From the NCBI GenBank assembly GCA_937926025.1, contig CALANQ010000472.1:1-8814 (forward strand): 8,814 bases of DNA, read 5' to 3'. This DNA is from an uncultured Acidimicrobiales bacterium (lineage in GTDB: Bacteria > Actinomycetota > Acidimicrobiia > Acidimicrobiales > Iamiaceae). Every line of letters begins with the position of its first letter. Position 1 is the stretch's first letter. A program made the translations under genes and the position numbers. Positions 1 to 6,007 of the stretch are shown here, one piece after another. Under the pieces are notes generated by a model, which was not told the DNA's origin, did not search any database, and saw only the letters and a list, made by a program, of their open reading frames with translations.

Positions 1-279
1 GAGCACCTCGACACGGTGGAGGACGTCGATCCGTCCTCGGAGGGCTGCGAGGACTGCCTGGCCACCGGCGGCCGTTGGGTGCACCTGCGGATGTGCCAGC
101 AGTGCGGTCACTTGGGCTGCTGCGACAGCTCGCCCAACCGCCACGCCACGGCCCACTGGCGCGACAGCGGGCACCCGATCGTGCGCTCCTACGAGCCCGG
201 CGAGGACTGGTGGTGGTGCTACCCGGACGAGCTGATGTTCGAGGTGCACGGGGCGCCGCCGGCGCCGTCGCACCCCTGA
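1..279 (+). CDS. UBP-type zinc-finger protein (5'-truncated by window edge)
   Basis: Small cytosolic zinc-binding protein of the UBP-type (ubiquitin-hydrolase-like) zinc-finger family, which is common in actinobacteria although they lack true ubiquitin. The frame is open from base 1, and 92 residues plus the stop are visible. A GTG at 16 could be called as the start, but the family begins with a Cys-x-His pair followed by Leu-Asp. Here EHLDT is encoded in frame before that GTG, so the His is residue 2 and its Cys partner lies just outside the window. Further likely zinc ligands are C16/C19, C32/C35, C40 and H48/H52/H58, in the order expected for the family. The conserved GGRWVHLR segment (23-30) and the Trp-rich end (EDWWWCY, 68-74) are also typical. 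Role unknown; in eukaryotes this fold binds free ubiquitin C-termini, and that function should not be carried over. The true gene probably starts only a few codons upstream of the window. Confidence 0.9.
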   Translation, partial: EHLDTVEDVDPSSEGCEDCLATGGRWVHLRMCQQCGHLGCCDSSPNRHATAHWRDSGHPIVRSYEPGEDWWWCYPDELMFEVHGAPPAPSHP

Positions 280-312
280 GCATCCCGCCGGTGCCAGCCG
301 TGCCGGGTGCCG

Positions 313-328
313 GGACCGGGGCCGGTCC
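313..328. repeat. GC-rich inverted repeat after the zinc-finger gene
   Basis: Perfect inverted repeat with 7-base arms (GGACCGG / CCGGTCC) around two central bases, 33 bases after the zinc-finger stop codon. In RNA it would fold as a stem of about 6 pairs with a tetraloop. It could be part of a terminator for the upstream gene, but no T-tract follows, and short GC palindromes are expected by chance in DNA this GC-rich. A second imperfect hairpin (CCCGGC at 369-374 with GCCGGG at 384-389) lies in the same spacer. The rest of 280-460 shows no convincing gene. Confidence 0.25.
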
Positions 329-448
329 GTCGGCGGTGATCGGCCGTCCCGCAGCCCGGGTGGACCATCCCGGCCGCGGCCTCGCCGGGGGCTACGGTTC
401 GGGTTTGTCGCCACGCGGACACAGGCGGCAGTCCACCCCACCCCACCC

Positions 449-455
449 AGGACGG
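449..455 (+). promoter_or_regulatory. Ribosome binding site for the 478-aa membrane protein
   Basis: AGGACGG, a good match to the Shine-Dalgarno core, ends 5 bases before the ATG at 461 and supports that start. No other in-frame start nearby has a comparable site. Confidence 0.6.
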
Positions 456-460
456 CACCC

Positions 461-1897
461 ATGGATGCACCCCAGGACCCGCCGGTCGGGCCGCCGACCG
501 GCGAACCCGATGTCGAGGCGCTGAAGGCCGAGGTCTCCTCGCTGCAGGACCAGGTCGACCAGCTCTCGCAGCAGCGGGTCAGCCGCCACCGCGTCCGCAA
601 GGTCACCGCCGTGTTCCTGGTGGTGGTGTTCGCGCTCACGTTCGTGGCGTCGGGCGTGGGCATCTGGCTCCACCGCAACACGCTGAACGACGACGTCTGG
701 AGCGAGCGGGTCGTTCCGCTCGGCCAGGACCCCGAGGTGCAGAAGGCGCTGGCCGCCTGGACCACCGCCGAGCTGATGAAGGTGGTGGATCCGAAGGCGC
801 TGTTCCAGGAGGCGCTGCCCGAGCGGGCCCAGATCCTGGCCGTGCCGCTGACCAGCGCGGTGGAGGGCTTCGTCTCCGACAAGGTGCTGGAGTTCTACCA
901 ATCGGAGGCCTTCGAGAAGATCTGGACGGTGGCCGCCACCCGCGCCCACGATGCCGCCATCCGGACGCTCCGGGGCGACCAGCCGGCGGTTACCGCCGAC
1001 AGCGACAAGGTCACCATCAACTTCATCCCGCTCATCAACGCGGTCCTGGCGGAGATCCTCAAGGAGGCCCCGGGCCTGGTGGGCAGCGACGTGAAGCTCC
1101 CCACCGTGACCGTCGACGACGTCCCGACCGCCGCCCGGGAGAAGCTGGGCGAGGCGCTGGGCGTGGACCTCGGGCCGAACTTCGGCACGTTCACCGTGTA
1201 CGACGGCGGGAAGCTCAGCACCGCCCAGCAGGCGGTCCGCATCTTCGACGCCGCCGTCCCGATCACCACGCTGATCGCCGTGCTCTCGTTCGTCGGTGCG
1301 CTCCTCGCCTCCACCCGCCGCCGCCGCACCCTGCTGCAGCTGCTCGGCGTGGCCGCCGTCGGCGCCATCCTCGTCCGGCGGATCTGCTTCATCCTCCAGG
1401 ACCAGGTCGACGGTCTGATCAAGGTGGAGACCAACCGCGGGGCGGCCAACGGGGTGGTGGACACCTTCGTGAACCCCCTCACCGACGGGGCGGGCACGGC
1501 GCTGTGGATCATCGGCATCGTCGGGGCCATCGCCATCCTCACCGGTCCGTACCGGTGGGTGGCCAAGCTCCGCTCCACCGTCGCCGGGCTGTTCCGCTCC
1601 GCCGGCTCCATGGTCAACGACCGGGCCAACGACGACGACACCCTGCGCTGGGTGGCCCGCAACGTCGACGCCCTCCGCATCGCCGGCTACGTGCTGGGCG
1701 CGCTGCTGCTCTGGTTCCTGGACCTCACCTGGCTGAAGTTCTTCCTCATCGCCCTGCTGGTGGCGGCGTGGCAGGTGGCGGTGGCCCAGCTGGCCGGCCG
1801 GGCCCCCGTGGACGAGGTCCCAGAAGACGGTGCCGGTCCGACCGAGCCCCCGCTGGCACCGCCGGCCGACGTCACGGGGGCGGCGGGTCCGAGCTGA
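461..1897 (+). CDS. Actinobacterial multi-pass membrane protein of unknown function
   Basis: 478-residue integral membrane protein; I recognise the general actinobacterial type but no assigned function. Visible order: Pro-rich acidic N-terminus (1-17); a short heptad-like coiled coil (about 18-40, Leu/Val spaced, ending in a basic RHRVRK stretch); a first membrane helix (about 48-70); a large domain (about 71-260) carrying the family-like pattern of a Trp followed by VVPLGQDPEVQKAL, then helical and beta-rich stretches; helices at about 266-284, 290-312, 346-362 and a closing pair at 406-420 and 424-444; and an acidic Pro-rich tail. The basic residues before the first helix put the coiled coil in the cytoplasm and the 190-residue domain outside. 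The start is supported by AGGACGG just upstream. It lies 181 bases after the zinc-finger gene, so it probably has its own promoter, although no clear -35/-10 pair was found. Its last 26 bases overlap the end of the convergent SulP gene. Confidence 0.85.
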   Translation: MDAPQDPPVGPPTGEPDVEALKAEVSSLQDQVDQLSQQRVSRHRVRKVTAVFLVVVFALTFVASGVGIWLHRNTLNDDVWSERVVPLGQDPEVQKALAAWTTAELMKVVDPKALFQEALPERAQILAVPLTSAVEGFVSDKVLEFYQSEAFEKIWTVAATRAHDAAIRTLRGDQPAVTADSDKVTINFIPLINAVLAEILKEAPGLVGSDVKLPTVTVDDVPTAAREKLGEALGVDLGPNFGTFTVYDGGKLSTAQQAVRIFDAAVPITTLIAVLSFVGALLASTRRRRTLLQLLGVAAVGAILVRRICFILQDQVDGLIKVETNRGAANGVVDTFVNPLTDGAGTALWIIGIVGAIAILTGPYRWVAKLRSTVAGLFRSAGSMVNDRANDDDTLRWVARNVDALRIAGYVLGALLLWFLDLTWLKFFLIALLVAAWQVAVAQLAGRAPVDEVPEDGAGPTEPPLAPPADVTGAAGPS

Positions 1898-3587
1898 CCG
1901 GTGGGTGGTGCTCGATGAGCCACGTCCGGGCGTCCTCGGTCGCCTGGGCGGTGGACTCGCCGACCACCGCGCTGGCCTCGTAGATGGCGACCGGGGCGGC
2001 CAGCTCGACCTTGCCGTTGCGGTGCATCTGCCGGACCAGCTCCGGGTCGGCCCCGCTGAGGTAGAGCCGTCCGCCGTGCTCGGCCAGCTTCGCCGCGTAC
2101 TCCGAGATCACCACGAAGAAGGTGGCGCCCAGCGCGGTGCGGCCCCGCAGGCGCAGCACCACCACCGGCCGGTCCGCCGAGCCCACGTCGGGGAGGCGGA
2201 CCTGCAGGGTGCGGGCCCCGGCGTAGAGGAGGCTGCCGTAGACGTCGAGCACGGTGACCTCGTCGGACGGCAGCACCAGGGGCGCGGGCTGCTCCTCGAA
2301 GCGGCCGTCGGGCCGGGGCTGGAGGCGGACCACCCGCAGGTCCAGCGCCTCCTGGTTGAGCTGCATCACCAGCGAGAGCGCCACGCCGATGCCCACGGCG
2401 GTGGCCACCGGCAGCAGGAGGGTGGCCACGAACGTGGCGATCAGCGCGATGCGCGACGTGGTGCTGGTGCGCAGGATGGCCCGGGCCTCCCGGGGGCGCA
2501 GCGACCCGATGGCGGCGAAGATCAGCAGCCCGGCCAGCGTGGGGATGGCCACCTTGCCCACCGCCGGCGACAGCACCAGCAGCACCACCGCGATCCACAG
2601 GCCCGAGAAGATGGCCGCCCAGCGCGACGCCGCACCCGACGCCCGGTTGAGCGCCGTCTGGCCGATGGACCCGCCGACCGGCTGCCCCTGCACCAGGCTG
2701 GCCGCCACGTTGCCGATGCCCTGGGCGAGGAACTCGCGGTTGGGGCGTGACGGCTCGGCCCGCGGGTTCGGGGCGGACTCGCTGACCCCGGCGCCCTGCA
2801 CCAGCACGATGGCCGCCACCGCCAGGGCCCCGGTGATCAGGTCCAGGTCCAGGTAGCGGAGGTGGGGCAGGGCCGGCACGGGGAGCCCGGTCTTGATGGC
2901 CCCCTCGTCGGACACCAGCAGCACCTGGTCGGCCCAGACCGTGGCGGCCACGATGCTGGGCAGGACCACCGCGATCAGCGCGCCGACGCGGGCCAGGTGG
3001 CTGCGGCGGAGCAGGGCGATGATGGACAGCGCCGCCAGCCCCACCGCCAGCGACGGCCCGTCGATCTGGCCCGGGTGCGCCACCACGTACAGCGCCTTGG
3101 TCAGCGGGATCGACCCGGAGGCGACCACCCCGGTGAGGTCGGCGAGCTGGCCGAACGCGATGTTGAGGGCCAGGCCGCTCAGGAACCCGATCATCACCGA
3201 GTGCGGGACGAAGCGGGGGTACCGGCCGAGGCGGCAGACCCCGGCGACGATCATCGCCACGCCCGCCAGCAGCGTGAGCAGGAACAGCGCGCCGGGCCGG
3301 TCCGCCGCCGGCGTGCCCCGCAGCGCCGACCCCGCCGCCAGCGCCGCCGAGCTGGTGGTGGTGATGACGACCAGCCGCTCGCTGGAGGTCAGCCCGCCCG
3401 CCACCCGTCCGGCGAACGCGGCGTAGAGGCCGTGCACCGGGTTGACCCCCACCAGCACCGCGGCGGCCATGCCGTCGGGCACCCCGCCGATGGCGTCGGG
3501 CACGCCGGCCAGCGCGTCGCGCTTGAGGTCGTCCCGCCGGGGAGCCACGGAGCGGAGGGCGCGGGCGACGGTGGTGCGGGCGCTCAC
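1872..3587 (-). CDS. SulP-family inorganic anion transporter with STAS domain
   Basis: 571-residue SulP (SLC26-type) inner-membrane transporter. Members move sulfate, bicarbonate or dicarboxylates; the substrate here cannot be read from sequence. The transmembrane domain occupies about 20-412: the N-terminal signature LKRDALAGVPDAIGGVPDGM then VGVNPVHGLYAAF (21-58), the serine/threonine-rich VVITTTSSAAL (73-83), and the family core NREFLAQGIGN...GGSIGQTALNRASGA (283-319). A cytoplasmic STAS domain follows at about 440-558, with a short Pro-rich tail. Length is normal for the family. The GTG start overlaps the stop of the upstream flippase gene (GTGA), with a weak GGGA site 4 bases before it. 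The frame stays open upstream to 4442, but that extension lies inside the flippase gene and lacks SulP homology, so the GTG is preferred. In STAS, the position where SpoIIAA-type anti-sigma antagonists carry the phosphorylated Ser/Thr appears to be Leu 486. This is the last gene of the operon. Confidence 0.92.
   Translation of the reverse strand: MSARTTVARALRSVAPRRDDLKRDALAGVPDAIGGVPDGMAAAVLVGVNPVHGLYAAFAGRVAGGLTSSERLVVITTTSSAALAAGSALRGTPAADRPGALFLLTLLAGVAMIVAGVCRLGRYPRFVPHSVMIGFLSGLALNIAFGQLADLTGVVASGSIPLTKALYVVAHPGQIDGPSLAVGLAALSIIALLRRSHLARVGALIAVVLPSIVAATVWADQVLLVSDEGAIKTGLPVPALPHLRYLDLDLITGALAVAAIVLVQGAGVSESAPNPRAEPSRPNREFLAQGIGNVAASLVQGQPVGGSIGQTALNRASGAASRWAAIFSGLWIAVVLLVLSPAVGKVAIPTLAGLLIFAAIGSLRPREARAILRTSTTSRIALIATFVATLLLPVATAVGIGVALSLVMQLNQEALDLRVVRLQPRPDGRFEEQPAPLVLPSDEVTVLDVYGSLLYAGARTLQVRLPDVGSADRPVVVLRLRGRTALGATFFVVISEYAAKLAEHGGRLYLSGADPELVRQMHRNGKVELAAPVAIYEASAVVGESTAQATEDARTWLIEHHPPVSSDPPPP
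3584..3587 (-). promoter_or_regulatory. GTGA stop/start overlap (translational coupling)
   Basis: The TGA ending the kinase-flippase gene and the GTG starting the SulP gene share bases in a GTGA tetranucleotide. With only a weak GGGA site upstream, translation of SulP probably depends on ribosomes finishing the upstream gene. This decides the SulP start. Confidence 0.75.
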
Positions 3588-6007
3588 AGCATCCCGGCGC
3601 GCTCGAGCCGGTGGAAGCAGGCGGCCCCCCAGATGGGCGGCAGGTAGAAGGTGATCATCCGGTAGCAGATGGTGGCCGCGAACGCGGTGGCCTGGTCCAC
3701 CCCGGCGGCGCTGAGCCCGGTGATGAGGGCGCCCTCGGTGACGCCGATGCCGCCGGGCACCGGCATGAGGCCGGCGAACAGCGACACGCACACGTTGATG
3801 ACCAGCAGCGTCCCCAGCGGAACCGGCGCGTGGAACGCGTTGAGGACCAGCGCCAGGGTCAGCGCGAACAGGATCTCGGCGCCCAGGTTGCCGCCCAGCA
3901 CCTGCAGGACCTTGGTGGGCGAGCGCAGGCTGCCCACCGTCTCCTGCACCTCGTGGATCCACGGCTTCACCCGCTCCGCGATGCGCCGGCGGACCGACGG
4001 GAACGCCAGGCCGACGAGCACGGCCAGGACGACGACGCCCGCGAACACGGCGAGGACGGTGAGGATGCTGCCGCCGCCGATCCCCTCGCCCTCGGGCAGG
4101 TGCAGGTCCACCTGGCCCCAGCCGAACAGCAGCACGCTGGCCAGGATCATGAGCTGGACGACGAAGCCGCCGATGCTGTCGATCACGCCGATGGACACGG
4201 CCGACGCCGGCGGGATGCCCTGGCGCTGGAAGAACCGGATGTTCACCGCCACCCGGGCGGCCGTCGACGGCAGGACCAGGTTGATGAAGCTGATGCTGAA
4301 CTGCAGCAGCACGAGAGGCCCGTAGGCGACCGGCCGGGGGGACGCACCCCGGGTGGACTCGGCCTGGGAGAACCGCGGCGACTGCCCGAAGAACAGGGCG
4401 ATCACCAAGATGCCCCACGTGGCGTCCTGGAGCTGGTCCCACACCTCGGCGAAGTCGATGCCCGACAGGGAGCTGATCAGGAAGTAGGCGCCGGCGGACA
4501 GGAGGGCGGCCTGGAACAGGGTGGACTTCGACACCCGCCGCAGGTTCGCCATCGCCGGCTCTTCGGCCTCGGCGGCGGTGGCCGTGGCGGCCCGGAGCTC
4601 ATCGAGGTCCAGGTCCGAGCTGCGGACGTCGCTGCGGAGGTTCGGGCCCAGCGCCGCGATCTGGAGGTAGGGGATGACGGCCGCCAGGCCCTCGGGGCCC
4701 AACCGGTCCGTGGCGATCGCCAGCGACGCCTCGGTGCCGCCGAGCAGCGCCGAGCTGACGAGCAGCTGCGCCAGGTCGCTGTGGCGCTGATCACCGGTGG
4801 GCGAGACGGTGGCCCCCTCGAAGCCGCTCACCCGCACGATGTCGCCGTCGAGGCGGAACCGGCCCGGCGCCAGGTCGCGGTGGACGATGCCGGCGTGCTG
4901 GAGCGCCAGCACCGCGTCCCACGCCTGCTCCAGGAGGGGCTGCCGGTCGGCGTGGCCCTCCAGGACCGGCATGGCGCTGCCGGGGTCCTGCAGCACGATC
5001 AGGGCGTCGTTGCTGGCGCTGCGACCGGCCTTCACCACCCGGTCCACGGGCACGCCGGCGCGCTCCGCCAGCAGGGTCACGAACGCCTCGTGCTCCGCCT
5101 GCTGGAGGCGGGTCAGGGTGAGGGCGTCGGTGTCCCGGTACCAGAGGGCGCGCCAGGCCTTGGCGAGGAGCTGCGAGTCCCAGGCGTCACGCCCGTAGAC
5201 CTTCACCAGCAGCGGGTGGCCGTCGGCGTCGGTGGTGTCCACGAGGAACACGCCGGCGGTCTGGCGGTGCGCCTCGGACAGCTCGCCCGTGGTCACGTCC
5301 AGCTCGGCCAGGGCGTCGGCCACCTCGGCCAACGACGGCCGACCGGCGGCCGACCCGAGCAGCAGGTGCACGGCCGCCGCGGCGACCGAACCGCACAGCA
5401 CGCCCAGCACCGCGCCGGTCGGGGTGGTGGCGGCCAGCACCACCAGGCTGATGGCGCCCAGGAGCACCAGCCACCGGCTGGTGGCCCGGAACGGGCGGGT
5501 GATGTGCGGTGACGCCACCACGGTGGCGGCCACGACGGCGGCGAGCCGCACCGACACCGACTCCGTGGGCGGTCCCGTCGACAGCAGCGCGTCCCAGATG
5601 CTGGAGCTGCGCCCGTCGAGGAACGCATCGTCGACCGCGGTGGCCAGCAGGGTCGCGGTGACCGAGGCGAGCAGGAGGTCCCGCGCCAGGTCCAGGCGCA
5701 GCCGGATGACCGACAGCGCCAGCAGCACCACAGCCCAGGCCAGCAGGAGCCCGGCCAGGATCTTCCAGACCACGTCGAGGAAGGCGGGGAGGCTGGCGGC
5801 CAGGTCGATGAGGGCGCGCTCGAAGGCGCTCGGCGGCTGGGCGGCGGCCACGAACCCGGCGATGCTGGCGGTGCCCAGCAGCACGAGCAGGACGTCGGTG
5901 GCCCGGCGCGCCCGCGGGCGGTGCCGGGCCGACGAGTACAGCCGGAGACGCTTGGGCTGGGACCACAGCGACGTGCGGCGGGTCGCCTCCAGGCCGGTCG
6001 CCGTCAT
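3584..6007 (-). CDS. Membrane protein: kinase-like domain fused to LPG-synthase-type flippase domain
   Basis: 807-residue membrane protein in three parts. Residues 1-220: a basic N-terminus and about six hydrophobic segments (near 38-55, 84-101, 109-124, 153-166, 178-194, 196-218). Residues about 225-475: a kinase-fold domain of the aminoglycoside-phosphotransferase/lipopolysaccharide-kinase type, with LLVKVY (Lys 269), HAGIVHRDL (HRD at 376-378) and a following DLAQLL helix (411-416). Residues about 495-800: an LPG_synthase_TM/UPF0104 flippase-like domain with LPSTAARVAVNIRFFQRQG (579-597) and the signature MPVPGGIGVTEGALI (748-762). The catalytic-loop Asn is Arg 383 and the DFG motif reads GFE (395-397), so phosphotransfer is doubtful. 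There is no cytosolic aminoacyl-transfer domain as in MprF, so only lipid or polyprenyl-lipid translocation is suggested, by analogy. The ATG start overlaps the stop of the c-di-GMP gene (ATGA). The frame stays open upstream to 6724, but inside the EAL-coding region, which is clearly the real gene there. Confidence 0.85.
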   Translation of the reverse strand: MTATGLEATRRTSLWSQPKRLRLYSSARHRPRARRATDVLLVLLGTASIAGFVAAAQPPSAFERALIDLAASLPAFLDVVWKILAGLLLAWAVVLLALSVIRLRLDLARDLLLASVTATLLATAVDDAFLDGRSSSIWDALLSTGPPTESVSVRLAAVVAATVVASPHITRPFRATSRWLVLLGAISLVVLAATTPTGAVLGVLCGSVAAAAVHLLLGSAAGRPSLAEVADALAELDVTTGELSEAHRQTAGVFLVDTTDADGHPLLVKVYGRDAWDSQLLAKAWRALWYRDTDALTLTRLQQAEHEAFVTLLAERAGVPVDRVVKAGRSASNDALIVLQDPGSAMPVLEGHADRQPLLEQAWDAVLALQHAGIVHRDLAPGRFRLDGDIVRVSGFEGATVSPTGDQRHSDLAQLLVSSALLGGTEASLAIATDRLGPEGLAAVIPYLQIAALGPNLRSDVRSSDLDLDELRAATATAAEAEEPAMANLRRVSKSTLFQAALLSAGAYFLISSLSGIDFAEVWDQLQDATWGILVIALFFGQSPRFSQAESTRGASPRPVAYGPLVLLQFSISFINLVLPSTAARVAVNIRFFQRQGIPPASAVSIGVIDSIGGFVVQLMILASVLLFGWGQVDLHLPEGEGIGGGSILTVLAVFAGVVVLAVLVGLAFPSVRRRIAERVKPWIHEVQETVGSLRSPTKVLQVLGGNLGAEILFALTLALVLNAFHAPVPLGTLLVINVCVSLFAGLMPVPGGIGVTEGALITGLSAAGVDQATAFAATICYRMITFYLPPIWGAACFHRLERAGML
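6004..6007 (-). promoter_or_regulatory. ATGA stop/start overlap (translational coupling)
   Basis: The TGA of the MASE1-PAS-GGDEF-EAL gene and the ATG of the kinase-flippase gene form an ATGA overlap. No strong Shine-Dalgarno sequence precedes the ATG, which fits coupled translation. This decides the start of the kinase-flippase protein. Confidence 0.75.

Noticed and set aside
16..18. GTG as the start of the zinc-finger protein
   Set aside because: The frame is open upstream and encodes the His-Leu-Asp of the first zinc-ligand pair, so the gene begins left of the window.
393..398. TACGGT as a -10 box for the 478-residue membrane protein
   Set aside because: The only -35-like hexamer (TGGACC, 361-366) is 26 bases away, too far for a standard promoter.
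3589..3598. Similar CCGGGATGCT sequence just before both coupled starts (also near 6020-6030)
   Set aside because: Both copies lie in coding sequence for Gly-Met-Leu at the two protein ends. The match is short and best explained by shared codons.
3588..4442. N-terminal extension of the SulP protein to a start at 4442
   Set aside because: The extension reads as Arg/Pro/Gly-rich shadow sequence overlapping the flippase coding region. SulP homology begins just after the GTG at 3587, which forms a GTGA overlap.
3611..5512. Long open frame of 633 codons on the + strand across the kinase-flippase gene
   Set aside because: Same low-complexity antisense composition. The - strand carries the recognisable kinase-like and LPG_synthase_TM motifs.
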